From: Millisia brevis NBRC 105863
Lineage (GTDB): Bacteria > Actinomycetota > Actinomycetes > Mycobacteriales > Mycobacteriaceae
Assembly (NCBI RefSeq): GCF_001552615.1
Contig: NZ_BCRN01000002.1
Coordinates: forward strand, 124,001-188,000
Length of the DNA: 64,000 nt
Reading direction: 5' to 3'
Below the pieces are notes generated by a model. It ran no database searches, had not been told where the DNA came from, and saw only the letters and a program-made list of their open reading frames with translations. Made by a program: the position numbers and the translations under genes. Shown in pieces: positions 49,731 to 64,000 of the stretch; position 1 is the stretch's first letter; every line of letters starts with the position of its first letter.

Positions 49731-50510
49731 TTAGAGGCCGGCCGCCAGAGCGCTGAGCTTGGCGAACTCGTCCGCGTCGAGGGAGGCACCACCGACGAGG
49801 GCTCCGTCGATATCCGGCTGGGCGACGATCTCGCCGATATTGCCGGACTTGACCGAACCGCCGTAGAGGATGCGCACCGCCGCGGCGGTCTCCGCGTCGG
49901 CGATTGAGGCGACCTCGGTGCGCAGCGCACCGATGACCTCCTGCGCGTCCGCGGAACTCGCGACCTTGCCGGTACCGATGGCCCAGACCGGCTCGTAGGC
50001 TATGACCGAGCCGGCGATCTGCTCGTTGGTCAGGCCGGCGAGCGAGCCGCGCAGCTGCTCGAGGTTGTACTCGACATGCGTTCCGGCTTCCCGGATGTCG
50101 AGGCCCTCACCGATGCAGATGATCGGGATCAGCCCGAAGCTCAACGCGGCCTTGGCCTTTGCCGCGACCAGCGCATCGTCCTCACCGTGGTAGACGCGGC
50201 GCTCGGAGTGTCCGACCACCGCCCAGGTGACGCCCAGCTTGGCCAGGAAGGCCCCGCTGATCTCACCGGTGTACGCCCCGGAGGTGTGCACCGAGATGTC
50301 CTGCGCCCCGTAGGTGAGCAGCAGCTTGTCTCCGTCGACCAGGGTCTGCACGCTGCGCAGATCGGTGAACGGCGGGATCACCGCCACGTCGACCGCCTCG
50401 AGGTACTTCGCCGGCAGGGCGAAGGCGATCTTCTGCACCAGGGCGATCGCTTCGAGGTGGTTGAGGTTCATCTTCCAGTTGCCGGCGATCAGCCGCTTGC
50501 GTGCGCTCAC
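49731..50510 (-). CDS. tpiA: Triosephosphate isomerase
   Basis: 259 residues. It interconverts dihydroxyacetone phosphate and glyceraldehyde 3-phosphate. GNWKMN near the start carries the catalytic Lys; GHSERR the catalytic His; [15 protein letters not shown] the catalytic Glu; and [11 protein letters not shown] the phosphate loop. GTG at 50510 overlaps the pgk stop by four bases (GTGA). Third gene of gap-pgk-tpiA. Confidence 0.97.
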   Translation of the reverse strand: MSARKRLIAGNWKMNLNHLEAIALVQKIAFALPAKYLEAVDVAVIPPFTDLRSVQTLVDGDKLLLTYGAQDISVHTSGAYTGEISGAFLAKLGVTWAVVGHSERRVYHGEDDALVAAKAKAALSFGLIPIICIGEGLDIREAGTHVEYNLEQLRGSLAGLTNEQIAGSVIAYEPVWAIGTGKVASSADAQEVIGALRTEVASIADAETAAAVRILYGGSVKSGNIGEIVAQPDIDGALVGGASLDADEFAKLSALAAGL

Positions 50511-51727
50511 GGAGCCGACTCCTCGAGGACGGCGAGACCCGGAAGCGTCTTGCCTTCCAGGTACTCGAGCGAAGCTCCACCGCCGGTGGAGATATGGGAG
50601 AAGCCGTCCTCGTCGAGACCGAGGGTGCGCACCGCCGCGGCGGAGTCACCGCCGCCCACAACGCTGAACGCGCCCTTGGCCGTCGCCCCGATGATCGCTT
50701 CGGCGATGCCCTTGGTGCCCGCCGAGAACTTCTCGAACTCGAAGACACCGGCCGGACCGTTCCAGAAGATCGTCTTGGCGTTGCCGAGCACCGCGGCGAA
50801 CCGCGACACCGACTCCGGCCCGACGTCCAGACCCATCCAGCCTTCGGGGATCTCCTCGGCGGAGACGGTCTGCGCCTCCGCGTCGGCCGAGAACGAGTCG
50901 GCGACAACAACATCCACGGGCAGGTGGATGACGTCGGCGAACCGCTCGAGCAGGCCCTTGCAGACGTCGATCTGGTCTTCCTGCAGCAGCGAGGTGCCCA
51001 CCGACAAGCCTTGTGCGGCAAGGAAGGTGAACGCCATGCCGCCGCCGATCACCAGGGTGTCGACCTTGGGCGCGAGCGCCTCGATGACGCCGAGCTTGTC
51101 GGAGACCTTCGAGCCGCCCAGCACGACCGCATAGGGCCGCTTCGGGTCCTCGGTCAGGTTCTTCAGAACGTCGACCTCGGTGGCGACCAGCTTTCCGGCG
51201 TAGTGCGGCAGCAGCTTCGCGACGTCGTAGACCGACGCCTGCTTGCGGTGCACCACACCGAAACCGTCGGAGACGAACGCCGCTCCGGGACCGACCAGGT
51301 CGGCCAGCGCCTTGGCCAGCTCACCCCGCTCGGCCTCGTCCTTGCTGGTCTCGCGCGGATCGAAGCGCACGTTCTCCAGCAGCAGCACGTCGCCCTCGGT
51401 CAGCCCCTCGGCCCGGGCCTGGGCGTCGGTGCCGACCACGTCGGCGGCGAGCTGCACGTGGCGACCGAGCAGCTCGGAGAGCTTCTCGGCCACCGGTGCC
51501 AGCGAGTACTTCGGATCCGGCTCACCCTTGGGCCGGCCGAGGTGCGCGGTGAGCACCACGGCCGCCCCGGCGTCCAGCAGAGCATTGATCGTCGGCAGCG
51601 AAGCCTCGATACGACCCGGATCGGTGATCCGGCCGTCCTCGAGCGGGACGTTGAAGTCCGAGCGCACCAGCACGGTGCGCCCGGAAACCCCGCTGTCGAT
51701 CAGCTCGGCAAGCGTGGGGACAGTCAC
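50507..51727 (-). CDS. pgk: Phosphoglycerate kinase
   Basis: 406 residues. It passes a phosphate from 1,3-bisphosphoglycerate to [18 protein letters not shown] (substrate), [37 protein letters not shown], and the nucleotide loop [11 protein letters not shown] are all in place. GTG at 51727, 13 bases after the gap stop, so the three glycolytic genes form one operon. Confidence 0.97.
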   Translation of the reverse strand: MTVPTLAELIDSGVSGRTVLVRSDFNVPLEDGRITDPGRIEASLPTINALLDAGAAVVLTAHLGRPKGEPDPKYSLAPVAEKLSELLGRHVQLAADVVGTDAQARAEGLTEGDVLLLENVRFDPRETSKDEAERGELAKALADLVGPGAAFVSDGFGVVHRKQASVYDVAKLLPHYAGKLVATEVDVLKNLTEDPKRPYAVVLGGSKVSDKLGVIEALAPKVDTLVIGGGMAFTFLAAQGLSVGTSLLQEDQIDVCKGLLERFADVIHLPVDVVVADSFSADAEAQTVSAEEIPEGWMGLDVGPESVSRFAAVLGNAKTIFWNGPAGVFEFEKFSAGTKGIAEAIIGATAKGAFSVVGGGDSAAAVRTLGLDEDGFSHISTGGGASLEYLEGKTLPGLAVLEESAP

Positions 51728-51740
51728 GTCGTCGCTCCGA

Positions 51741-52766
<1,026 letters not shown>

Positions 52767-52997
52767 CTAAGTTGCTCGTCGTGTACATCAGTGGACGGGC
52801 GCGACGTTGCGTTGGCGACAGCGACCCGGCCTGGATCAACCAGTTCCAACCCTAATCGCACAACGTTCGAATCGGGTACCGGAACGCACCAGATCATGGT
52901 GTCGCCACCGTCACCTTCCGGGCACCGGAGACGCACATCACATAACGGGCGGCGAAGGGCCCGACCACGGCAGGCCGAACAGTGCGAAAAATCCGAC

Positions 52998-53975
52998 TCA
53001 GGCGTCGTCGAGCAGATCCGCGGTGACCGCGGACTCGGTGTCGGGTATGCCGCGTTCGCGGGCCCGGCGGTCGGCCAGCGACAGCAACCGGCGGATCCGT
53101 CCGGCGACGGCGTCCTTGGTCATCGGCGGGTCGGCCAGCTGTCCGAGTTCCTCGAGCGAGGCCTGCCGGTGTTCCACGCGCAGCCGCCCGGCGGCGGCCA
53201 GGTGGTCCGGCACCTCGTCGGCGAGGATGTCGAGCGCGCGCTCCACCCGGGCGGCGGCGGCGACGGCCGCGCGGGCGGACCGCCGCAGATTCGCGTCGTC
53301 GAAGTTGGCGAGCCGGTTGGCGGTGGCGCGCACCTCGCGGCGCATCCGCCGCTCCTCCCAGTTCAGCCGAGCAGCGTGGGCGCCCATATGCGTCAGCAGA
53401 TCGCCGATCGCCTCACCGTCGCGGACGACGACGCGGTCGGCGCCGCGCACCTCGCGGGCCTTGGCGGAGATCCCGAGCCGGCGGGCCGCACCGACCAGGG
53501 CCAGCGCCGCCTCCGGACCGGGGCAGGACACCTCGAGCGCGGAGGATCGCCCCGGCTCGGTCAACGAACCGTGCGCGAGGAAGGCTCCCCGCCAGGCCGC
53601 CTCGGCGTCGGCGGTGCTGCCGCCGACCACCTGGGCGGGTAGACCGCGCACCGGGCGCCCGCGCAGATCGAGCAGCCCGGTCTGGCGGGCGAGGGTCTCG
53701 CCGTCCTTGGCGACCCGCACCACGTAGCGGGTGGACCGACGCATACCGCCGGCGCCCAGGACGTGCACATCGGCCTGATAGCCGTAGAGGTCGAAGATCT
53801 CGCGGCGCAGCCGGCGCGCGGTCGACCCGGTGTCGACCTCGGCCTCGACGACCACCCGGCCGGCGACGATGTGCAGGCCGCCGGCGAAGCGCAGCAGCGC
53901 GGACACCTCGGCGCGTCGGCAGCTGACCCTGGTGACCTCGAGCCTGCTGAGCTCGTCCTTGACCTCGGCGGTCAT
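52998..53975 (-). CDS. whiA: WhiA, transcriptional regulator of division/sporulation genes
   Basis: 325 residues, same length as M. tuberculosis WhiA. An N-terminal LAGLIDADG-like fold ([37 protein letters not shown]) and a C-terminal HTH ([20 protein letters not shown]). WhiA binds DNA and acts with WhiB in Streptomyces to start septation. The ATG at 53975 overlaps the yvcK stop (ATGA); an in-frame ATG two codons upstream is also possible. Confidence 0.95.
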   Translation of the reverse strand: MTAEVKDELSRLEVTRVSCRRAEVSALLRFAGGLHIVAGRVVVEAEVDTGSTARRLRREIFDLYGYQADVHVLGAGGMRRSTRYVVRVAKDGETLARQTGLLDLRGRPVRGLPAQVVGGSTADAEAAWRGAFLAHGSLTEPGRSSALEVSCPGPEAALALVGAARRLGISAKAREVRGADRVVVRDGEAIGDLLTHMGAHAARLNWEERRMRREVRATANRLANFDDANLRRSARAAVAAAARVERALDILADEVPDHLAAAGRLRVEHRQASLEELGQLADPPMTKDAVAGRIRRLLSLADRRARERGIPDTESAVTADLLDDA

Positions 53976-54979
53976 CGCCATCGCACAGCCTCCGTCCTCG
54001 ACCGTGCGCGACGCCCCTGGAGGGCGTCGAGGGCCGCGGCCAACTTCGTCTCGTCGTGGACATGCGTTCCGGTTCGGGCGACGTCGACGTAGCGAACGCC
54101 GGCACCGAACAGGGCGGCCGCCCGGTCGAGATGTCCGCGCTCCGCACCCGGTGTCACCGTCGTCGAGTCGACGAGGATGTCGTCGACGGTGAACCGCGCC
54201 GCGTGTTGGGACAGTACGTGTAAATGCCGCTCCGCAGAAAACCCGGCGGTTTCGCCGGGCTGCGGGGCGAGGTTGAGGATCAACGCCTTCGTCGCCATCG
54301 TCTCCGACAGCGCGGCGAGCAGATCGGGCACCAGAACGTGCGGGATCACCGACGAGAACCAGGACCCCGGACCGAGAATGACCAGGTCGGCGCGCTCGAT
54401 CGCCTCGATCGCCGCCGGCACCGCGGGCGGGTCGGTCGGGATGAGCCGCACCCGTCGCACCTTGCCCGGGGTGGTGGCCACCGCGACCTGTCCGCGGATG
54501 ACGTTTGTCACCCGCGGGTCCTCCTCGAGACCTTGCACATCCGCCTCGATCGTCAGCGGCATCGGCGACATCGGCAGCACCCGTCCGGTCAGCCCGAGCA
54601 GGCGGGCCGCCTCGTCGAGTGCGGCGATCGGATCGCCGAGGACCTCCATCAGCCCGGCGATCACCAGATTGCCCACCGAGTGGCCGGCGAGGGCGCCGCG
54701 GCCGCCGAAGCGGTGCTGGAAGACCTCGGCCCAGAGCGTTCCGGTGTGATCGTCAGCGGCCAAGGCCGCCAACGCCATGCGCAGATCCCCGGGTGGAATC
54801 ACATCCAACTCGGCGCGCAGTCGCCCCGAGGAACCGCCGTCGTCGGCGACGGTCACCACCGCGGTCACGTCGGGACTGAGCAGCCGGGCGGCCCGCAGGG
54901 TGGCGAAGAGGCCGTGGCCGCCGCCGAGCGCGACGATCGAGCGCGGCGCGGCGGAGCTTCCCTCGGGCGCCGAGGTCAT
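53972..54979 (-). CDS. yvcK: YvcK (GlmR/CuvA), gluconeogenesis and cell-shape factor
   Basis: 335 residues, CofD/UPF0052 family. [20 protein letters not shown] and [14 protein letters not shown] near the start, [20 protein letters not shown], and [20 protein letters not shown] are the family hallmarks. The protein binds UDP-sugars and links carbon flux to cell-wall precursor synthesis. ATG at 54979 overlaps the rapZ stop, and its own stop overlaps whiA. Confidence 0.95.
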   Translation of the reverse strand: MTSAPEGSSAAPRSIVALGGGHGLFATLRAARLLSPDVTAVVTVADDGGSSGRLRAELDVIPPGDLRMALAALAADDHTGTLWAEVFQHRFGGRGALAGHSVGNLVIAGLMEVLGDPIAALDEAARLLGLTGRVLPMSPMPLTIEADVQGLEEDPRVTNVIRGQVAVATTPGKVRRVRLIPTDPPAVPAAIEAIERADLVILGPGSWFSSVIPHVLVPDLLAALSETMATKALILNLAPQPGETAGFSAERHLHVLSQHAARFTVDDILVDSTTVTPGAERGHLDRAAALFGAGVRYVDVARTGTHVHDETKLAAALDALQGRRARSRTEAVRWR

Positions 54980-55962
54980 TCGCGCCCCATATCGCGGTGG
55001 CTCACGCGCACCGACAATCCCGGTGAGCGGCCGAGCATCCCGGCGAGCGCCTCGGAGATCGCGACGCTGCGGTGTTTGCCGCCGGTGCATCCGACCGCGA
55101 CCGTCAGGTAGCGCTTGCCCTCGCGGCGGTAGCCGTCGACGGTCAGCAGCAGCAGCCGGTGGTAACCCTCGAGGAATTCCCGGGCGCCCGGACCGCCGAG
55201 CACGTAGTCGGCCACCTCCGGCGACTGGCCGGTCGATGACCGCAGCTCCGGCACCCAGAACGGGTTCGGCAGAAACCGCATGTCGCACACGGCATCCGCG
55301 TCGAGCGGCAGCCCGTACTTGAAGCCGAAGGATTGGACGGTCACCGCGACCAGGCCGGAGTCGGGACCGCCGAAGGCGGACTCCATGCGCCGGCGCAGAT
55401 CGTGGACCGACAGCGAGCTCGTGTCGATCACCAGGTCGGCGACACCCTTGACCGGGGCGAGCAGGCGGCGTTCCTCGGCGATCGCCTCGCTGAGGGTGCG
55501 CTCGGCGACCGAGCCGGTGTGCACATGCTGGAGCGGATGATTGCGGCGCACCGACTCGAAGCGGCGGACGAGCACCTCGTCGGAGGCCTCCAGGTAGACG
55601 ATGCGCGGGGTCACGCCGATCTCGGCCAGATCGGCCTTGAGCGTCGGCAGGTCGCCGTTGAACAGTCGGCTGCGCAGATCGACCACCATGGCCAACCGCT
55701 CGATCGGCGGGGTGGACTCCCGGCCGATCTGCACCATGCGGGTCACCAGCTCGGGCGGCATATTGTCGCTGACGTAGTAGCCGAGATCCTCGAGCACCTT
55801 CGCCGCGGTCCCCCGACCGGCGCCGGACTGCCCGGTCACCAGCGCGACCTCGATCTCGGGCACGACCGACTCGGTGGCCACCGCGGCATCGGGTGCGGTC
55901 GGCTCGGCCTCCGGATTCGCACCGGCCGCGACCACGGCCGACGACGCACCGCACTCGCTCAC
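54976..55962 (-). CDS. rapZ: RapZ, RNase adaptor / nucleotide-binding protein
   Basis: 328 residues. Walker A VTGQSGAGRGTAAKVLEDLG and the C-terminal TVAVGCTGGKHRSVAISEAL are clear. In E. coli it controls glmS through small RNAs; in actinobacteria the role is less defined, always in rapZ-yvcK-whiA. GTG at 55962 is chosen because GGGAGGGAG lies just before it; a 7-codon longer ATG exists at 55983. The first 50 residues are Ala/Glu-rich and poorly conserved. Confidence 0.93.
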   Translation of the reverse strand: MSECGASSAVVAAGANPEAEPTAPDAAVATESVVPEIEVALVTGQSGAGRGTAAKVLEDLGYYVSDNMPPELVTRMVQIGRESTPPIERLAMVVDLRSRLFNGDLPTLKADLAEIGVTPRIVYLEASDEVLVRRFESVRRNHPLQHVHTGSVAERTLSEAIAEERRLLAPVKGVADLVIDTSSLSVHDLRRRMESAFGGPDSGLVAVTVQSFGFKYGLPLDADAVCDMRFLPNPFWVPELRSSTGQSPEVADYVLGGPGAREFLEGYHRLLLLTVDGYRREGKRYLTVAVGCTGGKHRSVAISEALAGMLGRSPGLSVRVSHRDMGRE

Positions 55963-56109
55963 AGCGCTCCCTCCCCGCTCCATGTCGTATCCCGCTGTCG
56001 TGTCCCGCTCGATTGTTCGTCCGCTCGCCACGGCTCGGCGCCCGGCGGCGACCGCTCCCCCGCGTCGACGCCGAGACCGCCCGGTCGGAGGTCCCACCCG
56101 CCGACCGAC

Positions 56110-58212
56110 CTATTGCGTACCCGTACCGCGCACAACGGTACCGTTCGCGCTGCCCGCCACCTCGGGTTGGCGTAGATCTTCATCTGCGGACCGCACGGTA
56201 TCGTGCCCGCCGTCGGGTGCGCCATTCATACCGTCGGCGGGACCATTGAGAGCGGTCAATACCGCCCGTGCGGTGGTCTCGCCGATACCGGGGACCGAGG
56301 TGATGTCCTCGATGCTCGCCTTGCGCAACAATTCGACCGAGCCGAACCGGCTGACCAGGGCCGTTCGCCGTGCCTCGCCGAGCCCGGGGACCGCGTCGAG
56401 GGTCGAGGAGGTCATCCGTTTCGACCGCTTGCTGCGGTGGTAGTCGATGGCGAAGCGGTGGGCCTCGTCACGGATGCGCTGCAGCAGGAACAGCGAATCG
56501 CCGGTGCGCGGCAGGATCACCGGATCGGGCTCGCCGGGCAGCCACACCTCCTCGAGCCGCTTCGCCAATCCCGCGACCGCGACGTCGGTGATGCCGAGTT
56601 CGTCGAGGACCGCGGCCGCGGCCGCCACCTGGGGTGGACCGCCATCGACGACGAAGAGGTTCGGCGGGTAGGCGAAGCGCCCCGGCTTGCCGCCGGCCTT
56701 CTCCGGGTCGTCCGCCTTGGGCGCGCCGGACTCGCTCGGCACGGTGATCCGGTCGGCGGCATAGTGCCGGAAGCGCCGGCGCGTCACCTCGGCGATGCTG
56801 GCGACGTCGTCCGATCGGCCGTCCCCGGCCGCCTCCTTGATCGCATAGCGACGGTAATCGCTGCGTCGCGGCAGACCGTCCTCGAAAACGACCAGGGAGC
56901 CGACGACGTCGGTGCCCTGGACATGGGAGATGTCGATGCACTCGATGCGCAGCGGCGCCGAGTCCAGGTCGAGGGCCTCCTGGATGCCCTGCAGGGCGGC
57001 CGAGCGGGTGGTCAGGTCGCCGGCCCGCTTGAGCTTGTGCTGGTTGAGCGCCTCGGAGGCGTTGCGGGCGACCGTCTCGGCGAGGGCCTTTTTGTCGCCG
57101 CGTTTGGGGACGCGCAGGACGACCGAGGAGCCCCGCAGGGTGCCGAGCCACCGTTCGACCTCGGCGGCGTCCGGCGGTAGCTGCGGGACCAGGATCTCGC
57201 GCGGGATCGCCCCGGAGCCGGCGCCGTCGGCGGCCTCGGCGTGGGCGGCCTGTTCGCCGTAGAACTGGGTGAGGAACTGCTCGACGACGGCGGAGAGGTC
57301 GTCGGGATCGTCGTCGCCGGTGTCGTCGGGCAGGTCGGCCGCCTCGACTACCCAGCCGCGCTGGCCGCGCACCCGGCCGCCACGGACGTGGAAGACCTGA
57401 ACGGCGACCTCGAGATCGTCGCGGGCGAAGGCGACCACATCGGCGTTCGTGCCGTCACCGAGGACGACCGCCTGCTTCTCGAGGGCCCGCCGCAGCGCGG
57501 ACAGATCGTCGCGCAGCCGGGCGGCGTTCTCGAAGTCGAGGGCCTCCGCCGCCTCCCGCATGCGCACGTCCAACTGCCGGATCAACCGGTCGGTGCGGCC
57601 GGAGAGGAAGTCGCAGAAGTCGTCGACGATGGCCCGATGCTCGTCGGCGCTCACCCGGCCGATGCAGGGGGCGGAGCACTTGTCGATGTAGCCGAGCAGG
57701 CAGGGCCGGTCGATCTGCCGATGCCGCTTGAAGACGCCGTTGGAGCAGGTGCGGGCCGGGAAGACGCGCAGCAACAGGTCGAGCGTTTCGCGGATCGCCC
57801 AGGCGTGCGCGTAGGGGCCGAAGTAGCGGACGCCCTTGCGGCGGGCACCGCGGTAGACGAACAGCCGCGGGTACTGTTCGCCGATCGACACCGCGAGCAT
57901 CGGGTAGCTCTTGTCGTCGCGGTACCGCACGTTGAAGCGCGGATCGAACTCCTTGATCCAGTTGTACTCGAGCTGGAGCGCCTCGACCTCGGTGCTGACG
58001 ACGGTCCACTCGACCGAGGCGGCGGTGGTCACCATCTGCCGGGTCCGCGGGTGCAGGGCGAGGATGTCGGCGAAGTAGGAATTCAGGCGACTGCGCAGGC
58101 TTTTGGCCTTGCCGACGTAGATGACCCGACCGTGTACGTCCCGAAATTTGTAGACCCCCGGGTCCACCGGAATCGAGCCGGGGGCCGGGCGATAGGAAGC
58201 GGGATCGGGCAC
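56110..58212 (-). CDS. uvrC: UvrC, excinuclease ABC subunit C
   Basis: 700 residues. GIY-YIG nuclease ([20 protein letters not shown] near 17-36), Cys-rich [12 protein letters not shown] and [13 protein letters not shown] helix (about 205-240), the RNase H-like 5' nuclease ([37 protein letters not shown]) and C-terminal HhH ([24 protein letters not shown]). It cuts damaged DNA on both sides of the lesion. GTG at 58212 is preferred: it matches the family N-terminus ([11 protein letters not shown]), and the frame beyond it is unconserved and runs into the next gene. The last 45 residues are a Gly/Asp-rich tail. Confidence 0.96.
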   Translation of the reverse strand: MPDPASYRPAPGSIPVDPGVYKFRDVHGRVIYVGKAKSLRSRLNSYFADILALHPRTRQMVTTAASVEWTVVSTEVEALQLEYNWIKEFDPRFNVRYRDDKSYPMLAVSIGEQYPRLFVYRGARRKGVRYFGPYAHAWAIRETLDLLLRVFPARTCSNGVFKRHRQIDRPCLLGYIDKCSAPCIGRVSADEHRAIVDDFCDFLSGRTDRLIRQLDVRMREAAEALDFENAARLRDDLSALRRALEKQAVVLGDGTNADVVAFARDDLEVAVQVFHVRGGRVRGQRGWVVEAADLPDDTGDDDPDDLSAVVEQFLTQFYGEQAAHAEAADGAGSGAIPREILVPQLPPDAAEVERWLGTLRGSSVVLRVPKRGDKKALAETVARNASEALNQHKLKRAGDLTTRSAALQGIQEALDLDSAPLRIECIDISHVQGTDVVGSLVVFEDGLPRRSDYRRYAIKEAAGDGRSDDVASIAEVTRRRFRHYAADRITVPSESGAPKADDPEKAGGKPGRFAYPPNLFVVDGGPPQVAAAAAVLDELGITDVAVAGLAKRLEEVWLPGEPDPVILPRTGDSLFLLQRIRDEAHRFAIDYHRSKRSKRMTSSTLDAVPGLGEARRTALVSRFGSVELLRKASIEDITSVPGIGETTARAVLTALNGPADGMNGAPDGGHDTVRSADEDLRQPEVAGSANGTVVRGTGTQ

Positions 58213-58276
58213 GTCTTCCAGGTTAGCCGCCGGCCCCGACGGCTCCGGTCCACCGTCCCGCGGTGCACCGCTCGTG

Positions 58277-60554
<2,278 letters not shown>

Positions 60555-60697
60555 CCTGGCCCGGCGACCGCCGCGTTGGGACGATTACATTCACCGGATC
60601 CATCACCGCCGGATACAACACCCTGCTACCGCACAGTAGTCCCCGCCGGGGAGGGGATCGACATGCCGGCCCGGCCGGACAATGCGGACAAGGTTCC

Positions 60698-61312
60698 TCA
60701 GGCGGGTCCTGCGGTGATTGTCAGCCGTTCGACGTACTTCGCGATGACGTCGACCTCCAGGTTGACGGTATCGCCGACGTCGACGCGGCCGATGGTGGTC
60801 AGCTCGCGCGTCGTGGGGATCACCGAGATTTCGAACCAGCTTCCGTCCGCGGCATCGTCCTGCAGACCGGAGACGGTCAACGAGACGCCGTCGACGGTGA
60901 TCGAACCCTTGAGCACGACGTAACGGGCCAGGTCGGCGGGTAGCGAGATGCGCACGACGTCCCAGTTGTCGGTCGAGGTACGGCTGAGGACACGCCCGAC
61001 GCCGTCGACGTGGCCCTGCACGATATGGCCGTTGAGGCGACCGCCGATGGGCGCCGCCCGCTCGAGGTTGACCCGGCTGCCGGTGATCACGCCGCCGAGG
61101 CTGGACCGATCGAGCGTCTCCTGGATCACGTCGGCGGTGAATCCGCCGTCGACGATGTCGACCACCGTCAGACAGACCCCGTTCACCGCGATCGAGTCGC
61201 CGTGTGTGGCGTCCGAGGTGACCAACGGCCCGCGGACGGTGAAGCGCACCGCCTCCGTCAGCTCGTCCCGATCGACGACCTCGCCCAGTTCTTCGACGAT
61301 TCCGGTGAACAC
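60698..61312 (-). CDS. ribE: Riboflavin synthase alpha chain
   Basis: 204 residues. It makes riboflavin and its precursor from two lumazines. Two repeats with NGVCLTVVDIVDGGFTADVI and DGVSLTVSGLQDD, and the linking IGGRLNGHIVQGHVDGVG, are typical. GTG at 61312 (VFTGIVEELGEV) with GAGGAG five bases before; a GTG two codons earlier is less likely. 34 bases from ribD. Confidence 0.96.
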   Translation of the reverse strand: MFTGIVEELGEVVDRDELTEAVRFTVRGPLVTSDATHGDSIAVNGVCLTVVDIVDGGFTADVIQETLDRSSLGGVITGSRVNLERAAPIGGRLNGHIVQGHVDGVGRVLSRTSTDNWDVVRISLPADLARYVVLKGSITVDGVSLTVSGLQDDAADGSWFEISVIPTTRELTTIGRVDVGDTVNLEVDVIAKYVERLTITAGPA

Positions 61313-61346
61313 CCGCACTCCTCGTTCCGCGCCTTCGGTGGACCGC

Positions 61347-62435
61347 TCAATCCTGCCGGAATCCGATACCCGCCGGATCCCGATCGAATGTGATGAGCGT
61401 ATCGGGGCCGAGCGACTCGACGGACCGCGGGCGAAAGCGATGGACGTGCGCGATCGTGTCGACACCCGCCCCGACCACAGCGGGCAGGCCGTCGCCGAGC
61501 ACCACCGGCGCGATATAGGCCTCGATCCGATCGACCGCCCCGGCGGCGAGGAAGGCGCCGGCGAGGACGGCTCCGCCCTCGATCTGAACGTCGACGCGGT
61601 CGGCGAGCTGTGCGATCACCGCGGCGGGGTCGTGATCGCGCAGCAGCAGGGTCGGGGCGCTGTCGTCGAGGATGCGAGCGGTCGGCGGGATCTCCCGGCG
61701 GCCGACGACCACGCGGGTCGGCTGGTGGGCGGCGAGCGAGTCGTCGGGCAGCCGGGCGGTCAATTGCGGGTCGTCGGCGAGCACGGTTCCGGTGCCGACC
61801 ACGATGGCGCCCAGTTGGGCGCGTCGGTCGTGGACGCGGCGGCGGGCGGCGGGCTCGGTGATCCACCGGCTGGTGCCGTCGATCGCCGCGATGCGCCCGT
61901 CGAGGGTGGCCGCGTACTTCCAGGTGACCAGGGGTCGGCCGGTGCGCACCCGGTGCAGCCAGGCGTCGAGGGGACCGCTCGCGACCCGGTCGGCGCCGAC
62001 GCCGGAGACGACCTCGATACCATGTTCCCGCAGGTAGTGGCCACCCCCGGCGGCGGTCGGGTTCGGATCGGAGACCGCGTGCAGAACCCGCACGATGCCC
62101 GCCGCGGCCACCGCGTGGCTGCACGGGCCGGTGCGACCGGTGTGATTGCAGGGTTCGAGCGTCACGACGATCGTGCCGCCGCGGGCCCGATCGCCCGCTT
62201 GGCGCAGGGCGTGGACCTCGGCGTGCGGACCGCCCGGTGGGCTGGTGGCGCCGACCCCGCGCACGATGCCGTCGGCGTCGATCACCACCGCGCCGACCGG
62301 CGGATTGGGATAGGTGCTCCCGCGGACGACCTGCGAGGCGGCGATCGCGAGATCCATCGCCGCCTCGATCGACTCGACCGGGCTGCCGAGCCGCGGGTGC
62401 TCCCCCGACGACGCCTCGCCGCCCGCCTCGGTCAT
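61347..62435 (-). CDS. ribD: RibD, deaminase / reductase
   Basis: 362 residues. N-terminal deaminase with zinc motif [11 protein letters not shown] and [15 protein letters not shown], and a C-terminal reductase ([35 protein letters not shown]). It deaminates and reduces the pyrimidine on the way to lumazine. ATG at 62435 overlaps the rpe stop. The N-terminal 15 residues (Glu/Gly-rich) precede the domain. Confidence 0.96.
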   Translation of the reverse strand: MTEAGGEASSGEHPRLGSPVESIEAAMDLAIAASQVVRGSTYPNPPVGAVVIDADGIVRGVGATSPPGGPHAEVHALRQAGDRARGGTIVVTLEPCNHTGRTGPCSHAVAAAGIVRVLHAVSDPNPTAAGGGHYLREHGIEVVSGVGADRVASGPLDAWLHRVRTGRPLVTWKYAATLDGRIAAIDGTSRWITEPAARRRVHDRRAQLGAIVVGTGTVLADDPQLTARLPDDSLAAHQPTRVVVGRREIPPTARILDDSAPTLLLRDHDPAAVIAQLADRVDVQIEGGAVLAGAFLAAGAVDRIEAYIAPVVLGDGLPAVVGAGVDTIAHVHRFRPRSVESLGPDTLITFDRDPAGIGFRQD

Positions 62436-63124
62436 CCCGCGATCGCGGCGGCGCGGGCCCGCAGCTTGCGCACCGCCTCGGCCGGGTCGTCGGTGTTGTA
62501 GACCGCCGAGCCGGCGACGAAGCACTCGACGCCGGCGGCGGCGGCCTGTTCGATCGTGTCGGCGTTGATGCCGCCGTCGATCTCGACGAGCACCTGCAGC
62601 TCTCCCGCGTCGACCAGGTCCCGCACGATGCGCGCCTTGCCGAGCACGTCGGGGATGAACGACTGGCCGCCGAAGCCGGGTTCGACGCTCATCACCAGCA
62701 GGGTGTCGAAGTGCCGCAGGATCTCGAGGTAGGGCTCGATCGGGGTACCGGGCTTGACGCTCAGGCCCGCACGGGCACCTGCCGCGCGGATGTTCTTGGC
62801 CACCGCGATCGGATCGTCGGTCGCCTCGGCGTGGATGGTGACGTTGTAGGCACCGGCTTCGGCATACCCCGGCGCCCAGCGGCCGGGGTTGTCGATCATC
62901 AGGTGGCAGTCCAGCGGGATATCGGTGGCGGCCAGCAGGCTCTCGACCACCGGCAGCCCCAGGGTGAGGTTGGGGACGAAGTGCGCGTCCATCACGTCGA
63001 CGTGGACCCAGTCCGCGCCCTCGATGGCCGCGATCTCGTCGCCGAGGCGGGCGAAATCGGCCGAGAGGATCGAAGGGGCAATCATCGGCGACAGCGGCCG
63101 GCCGCTGTCGATGGTTTCCGTCAT
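62432..63124 (-). CDS. rpe: Ribulose-phosphate 3-epimerase
   Basis: 230 residues. It interconverts ribulose 5-phosphate and xylulose 5-phosphate. [35 protein letters not shown] (metal His/Asp), [29 protein letters not shown] and [11 protein letters not shown] are present. ATG at 63124. It feeds both the pentose phosphate genes at 25849-32329 and ribBA with ribulose 5-phosphate. Confidence 0.97.
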   Translation of the reverse strand: MTETIDSGRPLSPMIAPSILSADFARLGDEIAAIEGADWVHVDVMDAHFVPNLTLGLPVVESLLAATDIPLDCHLMIDNPGRWAPGYAEAGAYNVTIHAEATDDPIAVAKNIRAAGARAGLSVKPGTPIEPYLEILRHFDTLLVMSVEPGFGGQSFIPDVLGKARIVRDLVDAGELQVLVEIDGGINADTIEQAAAAGVECFVAGSAVYNTDDPAEAVRKLRARAAAIAG

Positions 63125-63167
63125 GTGCCTACTCCTATGCCACCGGCCACCCGTGGGGCAAGTGAGG

Positions 63168-64000
63168 TCAGCGTGTCCGGTTGGTGTCGCGCAGGCGTAC
63201 CGCTTCGAGGACGGCGGCGCCCGACTGTGCGTCGTCGACCACGACGACCTCGGTTCGCCCGTCGCGGGTGGTCACCACCAGCGCCTCTCCGCTGCGCAGG
63301 ATGAACCCGCGGGCTCCGCGCAGCGGTCCGGTGACCGCCATCCGGTAGCCGAAGCCACCGAAGTCGCGCAACGCCCGGACCCGGGTGGTGCCGACGGTCG
63401 CGATGTCGGCGGCGGCGATCCGGGCGCGCGGCCACCCGAGGGTGCCCCGGATCTGCAGCCCGGTCCGATCGACGGTGACCCGGACGGTCAGCATCGTCGC
63501 CGTCGCCACCAGCAATACGGCGGTGATCGTCAGCATCCACCACATGCCGAGCAGCACGGCGCCGGCTGCGGTCGCGACGGCGGCGAGACCGGCGATCAGG
63601 ACGATCGGCAGCGGGGACGTCACGGCGGACGACCACACCACCCGCTCGGTCGGCCCGATCGGCAACGCCTCGGCGCTGTCGGACGCGGGCGACGCGAGCG
63701 CTCCCACCCACGGCGGGATCACCACCGCCGCCAGGAATCCGGCCCCGATCGCGATCACACCGGCGACCGGAACGACCCAGCCGGGGAAGGCGACCTGTGC
63801 GGCGTCGGCCACCCCCCGTTGCACGGCGGTCAGCCCGACGATCAGTGCCGCGAGGAACGCCGACAGGCCGGACGAGAGCCCGACGAAGGACCGGGCGATC
63901 GGCGACGACGAGGAGGTCACCGTGATCGCGATCCCGGCGACGATCACCAGCGCGGCGATCACGAGCAGCATCCACAGCGGCTGGTCGACCGAAGCGAATC
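63168..64000 (-). CDS. DUF1648-like membrane protein, 5' end outside the window
   Basis: The frame is open to the right edge: [18 protein letters not shown] continues back through codons at 63972-64000, so the true start lies outside. 276 residues are visible, with six membrane helices and a C-terminal soluble domain ([40 protein letters not shown]). The pattern fits actinobacterial DUF1648-domain proteins, of uncertain function. 43 bases separate it from rpe on the same strand. Confidence 0.75.
   Translation of the reverse strand, partial: FASVDQPLWMLLVIAALVIVAGIAITVTSSSSPIARSFVGLSSGLSAFLAALIVGLTAVQRGVADAAQVAFPGWVVPVAGVIAIGAGFLAAVVIPPWVGALASPASDSAEALPIGPTERVVWSSAVTSPLPIVLIAGLAAVATAAGAVLLGMWWMLTITAVLLVATATMLTVRVTVDRTGLQIRGTLGWPRARIAAADIATVGTTRVRALRDFGGFGYRMAVTGPLRGARGFILRSGEALVVTTRDGRTEVVVVDDAQSGAAVLEAVRLRDTNRTR

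Noticed and set aside
60555-60697. FMN riboswitch between ribBA and ribE
   Set aside because: None of the conserved RFN elements could be found; the gap seems to hold only a promoter.

Overview
This window comes from a high-GC, mycolic-acid-type actinobacterium, most likely Gordonia or a close relative (Williamsia, Tsukamurella, Nocardia). That is inferred from the gene content and order. The suf operon, the mannosyltransferase mptB, ctaA, qor, ctaB, tkt-tal-zwf-opcA-pgl, ppc-secG, tpiA-pgk-gap, whiA-yvcK-rapZ-uvrC and the riboflavin genes follow the same backbone as the Mycobacterium tuberculosis Rv1408-Rv1466 region, with accessory genes inserted between the blocks. Many genes overlap by four bases (ATGA or GTGA). 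Several others start exactly where a TANNNT box predicts transcription to begin, the leaderless layout common in mycobacteria. No rRNA, tRNA, CRISPR array or insertion sequence was seen. || Layout. 1-4297 (minus): the N-terminal 1,432 residues of an NRPS-like protein whose condensation and adenylation core motifs are badly eroded. 4499-11150 (minus): the Fe-S assembly operon sufR-sufB-sufD-sufC-sufS-sufU-sufT, with a SufR operator across the sufR start. 11306-16034 (plus): mptB, an ABC exporter pair and heme A synthase ctaA. 16190-20827: a truncated dedA, an alpha/beta hydrolase, two GT4 glycosyltransferases and a DMT permease. 20961-25501: a NarL-type two-component system, an Rv1455-like protein, qor and ctaB (heme O synthase, partner of ctaA). 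25849-32329 (plus): the pentose phosphate operon. || 32439-42412 is the main accessory stretch. It holds a VbhA-Fic type toxin-antitoxin pair, a TetR regulator, a fatty acid hydroxylase family protein, a LuxR-type AAA regulator broken inside its DNA-binding domain, an SRPBCC protein, a chloroperoxidase-type hydrolase, a MerR regulator, a membrane-anchored carboxylesterase, and an unrecognised 34-codon gene with its own ribosome site and terminator. Then come ppc and secG (minus), an AT-richer 660-base stretch without a gene, a sarcosine-oxidase-like flavoenzyme, a DUF1707/LiaF-like protein and a nucleotidyltransferase-HEPN pair with palindromic operators. || 49731-64000 (minus) returns to core genes: lower glycolysis (tpiA, pgk, gap), whiA-yvcK-rapZ-uvrC, a PH-like membrane protein, riboflavin synthesis (ribH, ribBA, ribE, ribD), rpe and a partial DUF1648-like membrane protein. 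Central carbon metabolism dominates: tkt, tal, zwf, opcA, pgl and rpe give the pentose phosphate pathway, which supplies ribulose 5-phosphate to ribBA; tpiA, pgk, gap and ppc cover triose interconversion and anaplerosis.
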